Positions 42,409 through 52,963 of a stretch of DNA of 64,000 nucleotides are shown one piece after another. The DNA is taken from assembly GCA_013368325.1 (NCBI GenBank), contig JAACJK010000002.1:372001-436000 (forward strand), written 5' to 3'. Numbering within the stretch: the first letter of the stretch is position 1; every line of letters starts with the position of its first letter. A program made the position numbers and the translations under genes. The stretch comes from Ephemerocybe angulata. Taxonomy: Eukaryota; Basidiomycota; Agaricomycetes; Agaricales; Psathyrellaceae. The notes beneath the pieces were generated by a model that saw only the letters and a list, made by a program, of their open reading frames with translations, had not been told where the DNA came from and ran no database searches.

Positions 42409-43255
42409 TCAATCGTCCAAATCCACCACAACCCCCTCATCGGAGTCCTGCAGCCCCACTACAAACCTCCTCCCTCCTCCTCCTCCTCCCCCACGCACCC
42501 GCCTCGCCAGCCCGCCCCGGGCCCTAGACCCCTTTCCCGTCCTATCCCACCAGCTCCTCCCTCCACCCTCCCCGACCTTGACGTAGCGGCCGTACTGGTC
42601 GCGCTTCAAATCATTCTCGGGTGGGTGCGTGATGAAACGCAACAGGGCGCGCAGGACACCGCCCATGAGGGGGCTGCGGCCTGGCATGTACTTCGCGGTG
42701 CGTTTCGTGTACTGGGCGAGCTCGCGCTCTGTCGCGAAGGTTCGGACTTTTTGGAGGGTGGTGTGGGCTTCGGTGAGGTCGACGAGGTTTACGTGGGTGT
42801 TGAATACGGCCTGCAGGTGTGAAGTAATAGGGTTAGAATACTTTGGTCTTGGGTTTTACATGGGAGAGATGGATGGTGGGGATACGGACCTCGCGCGCGT
42901 CTTTTAGCTCTCTGGGTACGGGTGTGATACCTATGGCCTCGCAGAGCGCCTGCCAGGGCCGCACGTCCTCTGCATCTGTGCCGTAGTGCACGTTGAACTG
43001 CATGACGAGCGCGTCTTTGAAGTCGGCGTAGGCGGCTTGTTCCTCGGGGTCATCCCGCGTCCAGCCCATGAAGCGGCAGAGGCGCTTGTATTCGGAGCCG
43101 GCGCTTGCTGTGCGGTCATTGTGGAAGTTTGGGTATGTCTCGAAGAAGGCGGCGATGGGGCTTGGGCGCTTGGGGTGCTTGGAGGGGTAGGTAGGGTCAG
43201 AGGGGGAGGGGATGTCCTCCAGGGGATCTGCGGCGGTGGGGCACGATGGGTCCAT
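42409..43255 (-). CDS. Tandem agaric family, copy 6
   Basis: Exon 1 (43255 to about 42891) starts with a Pro/Ser-rich leader, then IAAFFETYPNFHNDRTASAGSE. Exon 2 (about 42812-42409) has AVFNTHVNLVDLTEAHTT, GGVLRALLRFITHPPEND and a Gly/Arg-rich run ending in an acidic DSDEGVVVDLDD. Intact, with the upstream element at 43359-43384. Exon 2 is nearly identical to that of truncated copy 4. Confidence 0.77.
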
Positions 43256-43358
43256 GGTTAGTGAGCAGTAAGAAGTGGGTGGATGAATGGATGATTTATT
43301 GTCTGTGATCAGGAGGACAGAGGCAGGAGAAGGCTGGCACCACTTGCGTATGGCGGAG

Positions 43359-43384
43359 GGATGCCAAGCTTCGTCTGGGGATCT
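43359..43384 (-). promoter_or_regulatory. Conserved upstream element of family copy 6
   Basis: GGATGCCAAGCTTCGTCTGG, about 105 bp before the start codon. Confidence 0.55.
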
Positions 43385-43399
43385 GGATGAACGCCTACG

Positions 43400-44096
43400 T
43401 CGACGCGGGTAATTTATACATGGGTGAGGTTCTTTTCGTGGCTTGGCGAAGGTTATTTAGAGGCCCGCTTATCGGTTGTGGGCGCGGATAGCCGCGAAAG
43501 TTTCAATTTGGACGAAATGCCTGCTACCTTTAGGTAGTGGGTCTTAGGGCGTCCTAGTCCAGATTTTGGCGTGCATTTGGGATTTTGATGGTCTGAGCTT
43601 TAATATTTAAACTCCGATAGGCGCCTGCCGGACCTTCCCTGAGTCGGACCCTCTTAGTCGAGCCTCTCTTCTGGCTCCTCCACAGCTTGAGTCAGACAGT
43701 GTTGCGAATTTATAGGAATCCATTTAAACACAGTATGTCATAGCTCATCTCAGTATAGCATAGTTCGCCCAGGCAAATACCCCTAACAGCGAGAATTTAG
43801 AAACAGGCAAACTTGCGGTCACGGTGTCCCTTATACTGTAGATGTGTAGGTTGGTAGCAGGTGGTGCCGCTAGTCGGCCTTACAAGTGTTATGAAGGAAG
43901 GTTGGTCATGGGATGGAACGCGTGGGTTGCTTCCATTGATAGGAATTAGGCGCCCGTGTGGGTAGGTCGGTGTCGAGTTGATTTCACTTCATGAACCCAC
44001 ACAATTACAACAGCTGATCATTGCAGCTTTCTCTCAATAGACAAGCACATTCTGTTATCAAAAGAAGTTGGACGCATTCGCCCACTTGTGCCAGTA
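43400..44096. other. Intergenic between copies 6 and 7
   Basis: No supported gene. AT-rich, with a short repeated word (CTCATCTCAGTATAGCATAG, near 43742). It is upstream sequence for copy 6 and downstream sequence for copy 7. Confidence 0.5.
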
Positions 44097-44366
44097 CTAC
44101 ATCTTCCTGGGAAGGGCCTCTCGATACGTCATAGCCCCGCTTCTCCCGCTCGCCTTCTTCGCCTTATATATCCTCATCCCTATGCTCTTCTGGAAAAGGG
44201 TAACCAAGGGATAGAGCTCGTGCCCTTCCTCGTCCTGAATATCTATCCTTAACGGACCATTATTATTCAATGCGACCTGAGCCTTGTTTTGCAATTGAAA
44301 TGACACTATGAGGAGCATGGGTATCCCGTTGTAGCGGTTCGCACCAGCCACAAGCACCTGAGGCAT
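44097..44366 (-). other. Small open frame (89 codons) 3' of copy 7
   Basis: Begins MPQVLVAGANRYNGIPMLL and contains DIQDEEGHELYPLVTLFQ. It is related to 36915-37124 and better preserved. It lies 16 bp beyond the stop of copy 7 on the same strand. Whether it is an expressed gene is unclear. Confidence 0.4.
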
Positions 44367-44382
44367 AGCTCGAGCGCATACA

Positions 44383-44987
44383 TTATTTCACTGTCTTTTC
44401 GCCTCTCCTAACGTATCGACCGAACTGGTCTCGCTTCAGGTCTTCCTCGGGCGGGTTTTTGAGAAAGCGTAGCAAGGCTCTCAAGACGCCCCCAACCATA
44501 GGACTGTCGCTGGGCATATACCTCCCCTTTCTGGCGCTATACCTAGCAAGCTCTCTCTCCGTTTCGAAGATAACCAGCTTACGGGCTGACTCGTTGCCTT
44601 CGGTGAGGTCGACCAGGTTGACGTGGGTGTTAAATACAGCCTGGATAGTATTCGGTCAGAAATCAACGGACGTCGCCCTTCAAGGATGCACACACCTCTC
44701 TCGCTTCCTTCAGGTCGTCGGGAACAGGTTCTATTCCCAGCCTCCGACCTCCGACAAAGCTTTTGCCATGGCTCAATCGTATCTGCGTCGGTGCCGAACC
44801 TCTCGTTGAACTGCATGACGATGGCATTCTGAAAGTCTGTGTAGGCCTCCACCTTCTCGGGGTCGTCGCGTTTCCACCCCATGGACCGGCACAGGCGACG
44901 AAACTCGGAGTGGGCAGTCTCGGCGGGGTCGTAGTTAAAGTCTGAGTATTCGGCGAAGAAGTCGGTGATGTGGTTTGTGGACGACAT
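44383..44987 (-). pseudogene. Tandem agaric family, copy 7 (7-bp duplication frameshift)
   Basis: Exon 1 begins MSSTNHITDFFAEYSDFNYD and stays in frame to WQKLCRR. There a tandem 7-mer (CCTCCGA twice, 44741-44754 on the plus strand) shifts the frame. Beyond it the third-frame sequence again encodes the conserved KEARE border, and exon 2 (FNTHVNLVDLTEG, GGVLRALLRFLKNPP) is intact. It is therefore recently disabled, or a polymorphic or sequencing variant. The upstream element is at 45081-45110. Confidence 0.75.
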
Positions 44988-45080
44988 GGTTCTGATACGA
45001 TGTCAGTTGAGGGTAGAGATACTTGTTTGCCGTGCTATGCAAGTGGGTAGGGGAAGATTGGAAACTCCTCTGTGGAAGGG

Positions 45081-45110
45081 GGATGCCAAGCTTCGTCTGG
45101 AATCTGGGTC
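45081..45110 (-). promoter_or_regulatory. Conserved upstream element of family copy 7
   Basis: GGATGCCAAGCTTCGTCTGG and AATCTGGGT, about 95 bp before the start codon; identical to copy 4. Confidence 0.55.
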
Positions 45111-45274
45111 ATGGCCGAGAGGGGGAAGTTATATATGTCGTTCACTGTCGTCCCCGTGGATATCTTCTTTGAATCAGCGTGGCCGAGAGGCTAATCGCAA
45201 TGTGGGTGCAAGAGAACTGCGGATATGCCAAGGTAGACAAAAATGCGTCATCGGAGAAGGCTGATGACCTTCAA

Positions 45275-45450
45275 TTGATTTGCATGTAAGCCCCATGCCT
45301 CCTGACCTCCCAAGGCGTAAGAATCTCGCACGACCCCCGGGATTGGCTAGTATGATATGTACCCTTCCTTGCGCTCTTTAATCCTTAAAAAATATTACCA
45401 GGAGCTCAGAAGCTGAACGACAGCACATCTCCAGAGCGATACCTTTGGTC
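45275..45450. repeat. Duplicate of 37826-37990 (promoter-distal block)
   Basis: Shares GTAAGAATCTCGCA, ACCCCCGGGATTG and ATTACCAGGAGCTCAG-like words with 37826-37990. Together with the 36915/44097 blocks and the gene copies, this indicates that about 1.1 kb around copies 4 and 7 was duplicated as a unit. The remaining interval to 45789 shows no gene. Confidence 0.7.
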
Positions 45451-45789
45451 TGTGAGAGAGCCGCGCAGGATATCTAGTTTGACACCCCAACTTGAAGCTG
45501 GGGCCCCGCCCAGAGGTTTTGGTTTCGGTTCAGCAGCCACGATCGTAAGACGGATCGGAGCCTTAAGGAGTCTATCTGGATAACAATGGTGAGGCCCATG
45601 TCCTTTTCATTCGCAGGAGTTCTTTTCAGCGCGTCGACCCCGGCAGTAGCGGACTCGAGAGAGTACATTACGTCCGGCAATCAACGGCTTCTGCCAAAGC
45701 CTCAAGATGCCGACTGCAACCGGCTTGCTCCTGACATTCATCACAGTGCCAGTGGTTATTCACAACCACCATCTCTCTTGCTTTTGGAC

Positions 45790-47275
45790 CGAAGTTGTCT
45801 ACTGATATGGGTCCCAATCCAAGACCTCAACAGCGAATTCACTGGACTCGCTCTCTTGCAAAGGCTCGCGCAAGGACTGTCCTCCCCTCTTCGCCAAGTC
45901 CAGGGTTTCCACCATGGTAAGTTCGTCGTGAAGCTCAGGGAGGCGGCACTGAAAGCCAAGGGTGTAGACGTTATTGAGGCAACGGCGACCGAGCTCATGG
46001 AGGACCCGCACGACGCAAAGCGCATCATCGGCGTCCACGCCAAAAAGCCCACACCGACGGAGGGAGGAGGCGAGTAAGAGAAAGTGCAGTACCTCGCGGA
46101 CCTGGTCGTCATCGTCGACGGGTGCTTCAGCAACTTCCGGAAGTCGATCATGGGCGAGTCGGGCTTCAATCCTATGACGCGGAGCCACTTCGTCGGCGCC
46201 GTCCTCGAGGACGTGACGCTCCCCATACCCCAGCACGGCACCGCCGCCCTCGTGCGCGGCTCTGGCCCGTGCTGTTATACCAGATCCCCGAACACGATAC
46301 CCGCATCTTTATCGACGTGCTGCACCCGCTACCCCAAGATTTACCAGCGCACATCCCCACGAACATCGTCCCCCAACTCCCCGAGTCCGCCGTGCGCACC
46401 GCTATATTGCGAAAGACCGCCTCCGTCGCATGCCCAACTCCTTCCTCCCCGCTGTCGAGCAGAACGGGCACTCGTGCAAGAACGGCATACTCCTCCTCGG
46501 AGACGCGTGAAATATGCTCCATCCGCTAACTGGCGGCGGTATGATGGTAGCGCTGAACGATGTCGTGCTGCTGAGGGACCAGTTGATCTCTATTCCCGAC
46601 TATAGAGACGCGAAGCGCGTGAACCAGGCGCTCAAGGCATGGCACTGGGCACGGAAACCTCTCTCCTCAACTGTAAACATCCTAGCATTCGCCCTCTACG
46701 ATCTCTTCGGAGCGGAAGGTACGCTTTCGCTTTATCCCTTTATCTTATCTATACAGTGGGTGGCTGACTTCGGCTGCTCATAGACGACCTCCTAGAAGTA
46801 CTCCGCGCAGGATGCTTCGCCTATTTCGAGCGCGGGGGCTAGTGGGTCGACGGACCCGTCTCGCTCCTCTCAGGCGTCGCAAAATCCCCCTACCTCCTCT
46901 TCACCCACTTCTTCTCCGTCGCCTTCTATGTACTCCCTCTACTGGCCCGCGCCTCGTCACCGCCTCCCCCTCCTCATTACAACAAAAACCGAAATCCTCG
47001 CCACCAAAACTCACCTACGTCACCGTTGCAATACCCCTTCCTCGCCCTGCAGAGCCTACGCGTCTTCTGGAGCGCCATGCTGGTGTTTGGCCCGCTGCTG
47101 TGGAGCGAGATTTGGTGGTGAAGCTCGAGCGATACGAAGCGCCGCAATCGGGTTGCTGTTGTGCCTATTGTGTCGGCGGTTGGGTTTGTGGTGGCGGTTG
47201 CTGAAGACGCGGCCGTTACAGGCGGAGTATTTTCCGGAGCTGGCGGTGAGAGGGGTTGGGGTTGGGTCGGCTTAG
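45790..47275 (+). pseudogene. Decayed squalene epoxidase (ERG1-like) copy
   Basis: Pieces of squalene monooxygenase appear in order: FHHGKFVVKLREAALKAKGV, YLADLVVIVDGCFSNFR, SHFVGAVLEDVTLPIPQHGT, HPLTGGGMMVALNDVVLLRD, WHWARKPLSSTVNILAFALY, VFWSAMLVFGPLLWSEIWW. They are interrupted by stops near 46076, 46508 and 46841 and by at least two frameshifts (about 46400 and 47000). The N-terminal FAD-binding part is not recognisable. The working enzyme oxidises squalene to 2,3-oxidosqualene, and this copy cannot make it. It lies 13 kb from ERG9. Confidence 0.88.
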
Positions 47276-47752
47276 AGGGTTTTGTGAGGGGCTTTCGTCG
47301 GGTTTGGGAGATTTAGAGGATGTGTTTATATGTATTGGATTAATCTAGGAGTATACCAGCCCTGTTTTCGTATCTATTTATGGGGGATGAGGGTCTTAAC
47401 ACTAGAGTCACATTCAGCGAGCAAGATCCACTGGAAGACCGTTCGCGGCGAGGTTTTTCAAAAGAACCTTTGTCAGCAACGGACATAGGAGAGGGTACTT
47501 CAGAGTGAATCTCTTCACGTGGGCGGAGGCAGGATGCCAGCCTTGCATGAACCTGGACGAAAAGCGATCCGAACGAACAACTAATACTATCCTACCACTC
47601 GACAAAACACGCTAGACTCGAGCCGGTTTGTGTCCAGCGCCCCAGTCGCAGAAAATTGATCTCGCATCAGGTGCGCAAACATCTTCGCCTTTCTTTCTCG
47701 AACCACCATCACCATCACCACCACCACCACCACCACCGTCGTCCGATAAACC
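47276..47752. other. Intergenic; (CAC)n leader before the F-box gene
   Basis: No gene was seen. A run of CAC/CAT triplets (about 47706-47736) precedes the start codon. Shorter versions of the same leader (TTTCTCGAACCACCA) precede the F-box paralogs at 39578 and 54502. Confidence 0.55.
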
Positions 47753-49315
47753 ATGGCCCCAGTGGATCTATCTCGCGTGCTATGGACGAACGATGCCCCA
47801 AGCCCCGCCGAAGAGACTTCCCTCAAGCAGGCAGTTTCCAAATTGGAACGGAAGCTCAAGACCATCCAACGAAATTTAGACCAACACAAGGGCGCTTTAT
47901 CCGTCATTCGGCGCTTCCCCTACGAGATTCTAGGTCGAATATTCTGCTTTACACTCCATGATCTTTCCCCGCTGGATAAGCACGGCAGGTCATCGTTGCT
48001 GAAGTTGGGGCGAGTCTGCCGTGGCTGGCGCGAAGCCTCCCTTCTCGAGCATCGATTGTGGTCAAGCCTGGAACTTGGACGTGCAGGGACATACGAACAG
48101 GTTACCACCTGGCTCAAGCGCTCCGGAAATGTGGCGAAGTCCTTAAGTACGACATTGGAAAAGAAGGAGGACAATGATAGATTCGCCAACAGCACGATTG
48201 TCAGGCTACTTACCGATGGGCCGCCTTTCGACCACCTCTATCTATCCTGCGGACATGTAGGCGCCCTCGCACAGTTCATCTACCATTTTGGACTGGCAAG
48301 AGTTGGGGCACCGCTGCGCCCTTGGGATGGCCTCCGCTCTTTGGTAATCGATATATGTTACCAGCCGGATGGTGCGAGTGCCTTTGACGGTGAGACACCA
48401 CCCAGCACCATTTATTCCCTCTTACCACCCGTCAAATCCCTGGTAATTTGCTTGCCAAACCAGGATTCTATCTTCGATCTTCGTATCCCTCACGACGTCC
48501 CCATCGGTGTAACCCCCACCCTTCTGGCTGGGTTGACCTCCCTTGGATTCAGCTGCGACTGGGAAAGTGACCACATCCTCCGCATGCTGCAAGAGTGCAC
48601 CAACCTGGATCATCTCATTGTTGAGTTCGACAATTTGGTCATCCCCACTGTGGATCCGTCGGAACGCACATACCCCCTAGACGGCATTCAGCTAACGAAG
48701 TTGCGCTCCCTGGAGCTTCGATGGCTACGGGGGCCCGGCCGACAGCTGCACATCCTCAACTACATTGTCACCCCGCATCTCACCTCCCTGGCCATTGTCA
48801 TCGAAATGGATGAAGATCCAACCCTATTAGTGGATACTACTCAAAAGATAACACACTTCATCAAGCGTTCGCGGTGTCAGGACACCCTCTGTTCACTCCG
48901 CCTCCAATACATCGATCCAGAGGATCCCCAGGATTTTGCCTCCATCTTCTCCTTAATGCCAAAGCTGAGGCAGCTCACTTTACAATCGGTGATGGTGGAT
49001 GGAGACTTTTGGTGCACTCTCCGTGACCAGAATTGTCTACGCCATTTGGAGAAGCTGGAAGTTCTCCAAGTGACCGAGGTGGATTATTCAAGGTTGTTCA
49101 TCCGCGAAATATTACGCTTTCTGGAGGAACAGGGAAAGAGGGAGAAGAAGTGCGACGTGCTTGTTTCTTTCCCCGAACTTGGGACTTTAACGTCGAGCGA
49201 CGCGGAGGATATCTGGTTGTCGAGAACGAAGGGCAGCCTGAAGGATTTCGGGATCGAATTTAGCATCATCTGCGAGGAAATCGACTACCACCCGCCTTAC
49301 TCATGGAACTGCTGA
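47753..49315 (+). CDS. F-box/LRR-like protein, paralog C (520 aa)
   Basis: Intronless. It starts MAPVDLSRVLWTNDAPSPAE and has the same order as its paralogs: a heptad helix (QAVSKLERKLKTIQRNLDQH), the F-box (LSVIRRFPYEILGRIFCFTL), VCRGWREASLLEHRLWSSL and C-terminal leucine-rich segments ending CDVLVSFPELG. It is much more diverged than A and B are from each other, so it comes from an older duplication, and it lies on the opposite strand. It is probably an SCF adaptor. Confidence 0.82.
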   Translation: MAPVDLSRVLWTNDAPSPAEETSLKQAVSKLERKLKTIQRNLDQHKGALSVIRRFPYEILGRIFCFTLHDLSPLDKHGRSSLLKLGRVCRGWREASLLEHRLWSSLELGRAGTYEQVTTWLKRSGNVAKSLSTTLEKKEDNDRFANSTIVRLLTDGPPFDHLYLSCGHVGALAQFIYHFGLARVGAPLRPWDGLRSLVIDICYQPDGASAFDGETPPSTIYSLLPPVKSLVICLPNQDSIFDLRIPHDVPIGVTPTLLAGLTSLGFSCDWESDHILRMLQECTNLDHLIVEFDNLVIPTVDPSERTYPLDGIQLTKLRSLELRWLRGPGRQLHILNYIVTPHLTSLAIVIEMDEDPTLLVDTTQKITHFIKRSRCQDTLCSLRLQYIDPEDPQDFASIFSLMPKLRQLTLQSVMVDGDFWCTLRDQNCLRHLEKLEVLQVTEVDYSRLFIREILRFLEEQGKREKKCDVLVSFPELGTLTSSDAEDIWLSRTKGSLKDFGIEFSIICEEIDYHPPYSWNC

Positions 49316-49778
49316 GACAGAAGCGTAATAGGAGTGTCTAGACCTTTAAGCCTCAATCTCTTCTCACTTGAAGTTGACCGTGACGTTGGGCCGGCATGTT
49401 GACGTGCAGAGGGGAGTTGAGTCTTTTTGGAGGTTGTTTGGAGGATGATCGATGTTCTCTCGAGCGTATTTGTAATAAATTGCTATCATGGGATGGTATT
49501 CTGCTGCTTGTCTGCTCACTACAACTTCAAACTGAGAGAAAGAGCAGGGGTACCCACATTCACTTAGCGCTACAACTTAGTATAACTTATAGGGCTGCAG
49601 AAGACGTTGGGGAACACGGCTTGCCTTTGAAATGCCGGCCGGCGGATGAGAGGATTTGTTCGCCGATCAAGATATTGTGATCGGCCATCATTGTCCCATT
49701 GCTCAATCGCTCGTTGAAAGTTGATCATGAACGACGTGATCCTTTACCACCGCGTTCTCCCACTAAACACGTCCCAAA
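49316..49778. other. Intergenic between F-box and kinase genes
   Basis: I see no supported gene or repeat. A possible alternative kinase start (ATG at 49726) is out of frame with the model. Confidence 0.5.
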
Positions 49779-52586
49779 ATGCCCTGTTCCGCGAGAAACT
49801 CCCGCCAAGAGGCGCAGACACGTATTCACTGGACTCGTGCCCGTGCAAAGGCTGCTCGAGCCACTGAACGCGAACAGGTTATGAACCCAAATGCAACAAC
49901 GGCCATCCACTCCTCGAGCTTCACAGGCTCAGCCTTCACTGCCCGGTCGCGTCCAGATTCGGAAGAGGATCCAATCGCTGGCCACCATATGCGGAAACTC
50001 AACGCTGAGATTGGGTTGGAGCTTGGCGAAGAAGTTACAATCGTCAGCGAAGAGTGGACACGATCCCTTTACGCAAACATTGTGACTGAAACTGCCCTCG
50101 ATGCCTACCTTGCCTCAGAGACTTCGGGATACCAGGAGGACCAGAAACGATGGACGCAGCTTACGACAAGGCCAACCGAAGTATCAGAACTCTATGGGCC
50201 TGTTGCTGGTATCATCTCGGATGTCGTCTCCCATCTTGGGGAGCCCTGCAGGGAAGGTGTCACTCGGGAGGTCGTAAACTCACACACGTCCACCTTCAAG
50301 CAACCAAAATACAAGGATATCTGCCCCGACTTATGCATCAAGGCGACTGGACCATCTTTCGAACGAGGGAGTAGTGACTATATTGAGGGCGTTGGCTACA
50401 GCAATGTGGCTTCTCTCATAGATGTGCACCTCGATGGGCACTTCGACGACCTCGACCAAGCCGTACAAATGGGCTTCTACAGCAGGTCAGCTATACTCCA
50501 TCTCCATTGGATCTTTTGTATAATCTTTTGTGCTAAAATCGTATGACGTCCAGGCAAATCTACCTAAGGCAGCCCAACCGAAACTTCGTCCGTTCTCTTG
50601 TTGTCACCGAGAACAGCGTGCGCATGCTCCACTACGACCGTAGCGGCTTCTACCTCACACCGCTCATCAATATTCACCGTAACCCCCGGACTTTCATTCG
50701 ACTCATCCTCGGGCTCAGCTCTCCCAACGAAACCACTCTAGGCTTTGATACGTCAATCCAATGGAAGTTGGACCCTGCAACTGGTGCGAAGATTGCGGGG
50801 ACAATCGAGACCATGGACAGCACTGGTCAAAGTAACGTTTACGACTTGAACATGGATCGACCGCCATTCTCTCGGGGCCATATACTTGGCAGAGGGACTA
50901 CCTGCTGGCACGCTACTCACCACACAACCGGAGCGGAGGTTGTGATCAAGGATGCCTGGCGACCAGCGAGTAAGGTGTCGGAGTGCGACCTTCTGAATGC
51001 CGCCCAAGGGCTTGATGGGGTTGTTCAGATGATATCCTTCCAGGACCAGTGTGCAGAAACGAGCGCGTACCGCCCTCCGGGGTTCGTTCTCGGTGGTTTC
51101 GAGAGCCGCATAAAGTCTAGGACGGTCATGAGGAGTTATGGTAAATCGATCCAATACTTCACTTCTCGCCATCAGACGATATCTGCCCTTCGAGACGCGC
51201 TTGCGGGTAAGCTGTTTTCCTACCAGTCAACTATCATATCTTCTGAGCATTTTTGTATAGGACACCGAAGCCTACGGGCCGCGGGAATTTTGCACAGGGA
51301 CGTATCATTGCAAAACATTCTCCTGGGTCTCCCAGATGCGCCTCCTGGTGTTCGAGGCATCTTAATTGACCTTGATATGGCTTGCTGGACATGGGATTTG
51401 TCAAGACTCCGTGCCGAGACTGGGCTGGTACGTCGTCATCATTTCAATCAAGAATTATACATGACATTTTCATCCAAAGGGTACACGTCGCTTCCAATCA
51501 GTCGCAGTTTTGCAGAACTTCGAACTGACGCTCCCTCCGAAGCATGACCATCTTGACGACCTTGAGTCCTTTTTTCACGTCTTGTGTAATTTGGTGCTTC
51601 TATTTGAAGGCCCGGGGGTACGCTCCAAGGAGATGGATCAATGGCTCGCGAAGTGTGAAACACTGGAGGACCCCACCCAAGCCGGACTCATCAAAGCAGG
51701 CTTTTTGATTCGCTCCTGGCCTGTCGCGCCGTGGTGGGGGGAAGCTTGCAGAAAACTATTTCGCTCTTTCAAAGCCATCGTCAACAACATCGCCGGGGAG
51801 AAGCATTCCATTCAACAAGGCTCCGAGTCGATGACCCCCGAGGAGCAGCGCGACGCGTTAGAGGCGATGGTGGAGGACACCGAAGACATATACGATAAAG
51901 TCATCGAGCTGTTTGATGATGCCCTTGCCGCTATCGAGAAGGAGGATGCAACCTCAAATTCTACCCCAACTGGCAATTCTGCCGGCCCTGTCGTTGCTTC
52001 TGAGAAACCGAAGACTATCGCCAGCCTCAAGAGGCGCTCTACCGATGAGCATCCTGACGCCCCACCCACGAAAAGACTTTCCCCGCCGCCCATCGCACAC
52101 GCCCCAAGTCCCGAGAAACTCCCTTCTCCGGAGGTACGCCCGCAAGCTCCACTGCCTCGACTTCGTCGTACCGGGCGCTCCCTTCATCCTGTCGTTGCTT
52201 CTGATAAACCGAAGGCTACCGCCAGTCTCAAGAGACGCTCTACCAGTGAGCATCCTGACGCTCCACCCCCGAAAAGGCTTTCCCCACCACCCATCACACA
52301 CGCCGCGAGTCCCGAGACTCTCCCTGCTCCAGAGGTACGCCCTGAAGCACCACTTCCCCGACTTCGTCGTAGCGGGCGCCGCATTCCCATCGCCGACCCC
52401 ACACCTACCCTCGCACCTCCTGCGGGCTCCCTCCCAAAGTTAATTGCTATTCGCAAGGAAGCCGAGCCCAAGCGTAGCGTACCCTCGAAAGCTCGCGCAA
52501 ATCCCAGGAAACGCACTCAAGACACTCGTCCGAAGGCTTCCCCGCCTAAAGCCGTCCGTCGCAGTGCGCGTCTCAATCGTGCATGA
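49779..52586 (+). CDS. FunK1-type fungal protein kinase, 865 aa
   Basis: Exons 49779-50485, 50554-51206, 51261-51427 and 51516-52586 give 866 codons. The N-terminal region is the FunK1-type extension (RQIYLRQPNRNFVRSLVV). Kinase motifs are GRGTTCWHAT (nucleotide loop), EVVIKDAWR (ATP-binding Lys), AGILHRDVSLQNILLG (catalytic loop) and ILIDLDMACW (metal Asp). The helix HDHLDDLESFFHVL follows. The C-terminus holds two copies of a roughly 66-residue Pro-rich repeat (KRRSTDEHPDAPPTKRLSPP) and a basic end. The start is uncertain (an alternative Met is at 49881). The activation segment is unusually short. The substrate is unknown. Confidence 0.8.
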
Positions 52587-52963
52587 TATAGCTGTTCCTG
52601 GCCTTCCTGGTATCATTTCGTTCAGCATGTTCTGCTTTTATTATTACACGAGCTTTAGCTAGATGATTACAGATATTAGATAGATACCCTTAGATACCTT
52701 CATCATTGAATTATGTTTCCCCAACCTGCCCAACACCCCAATTGACTCGTTGATTCAGAGGTCCCGCCTGAACCAGTGTTGCACCTGAGTTTGATTCCCC
52801 AAGTACCGGTGTTTAGCATCGTGATAGACCTCAACGAACGTCACGAAGGGAAAAGCAGTCAAAGAACAAACGAAGCCCTGAAACACTCGCTCACTTGATA
52901 CGAAGTAATGTAATACATGCTAGTCGAAATCGTAGGATAGATACAACGTGATGGGGGATTGGT
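52587..52963. other. Intergenic 3' flanks
   Basis: Convergent ends of the kinase and F-box genes. No gene was seen. The segmental duplication begins near 52918. Confidence 0.5.

Noticed and set aside
51812..52516. Minus-strand frames in the kinase C-terminus
   Set aside because: Antisense of the Pro/Arg-rich repeat; the plus-strand exon is in frame with the kinase domain.
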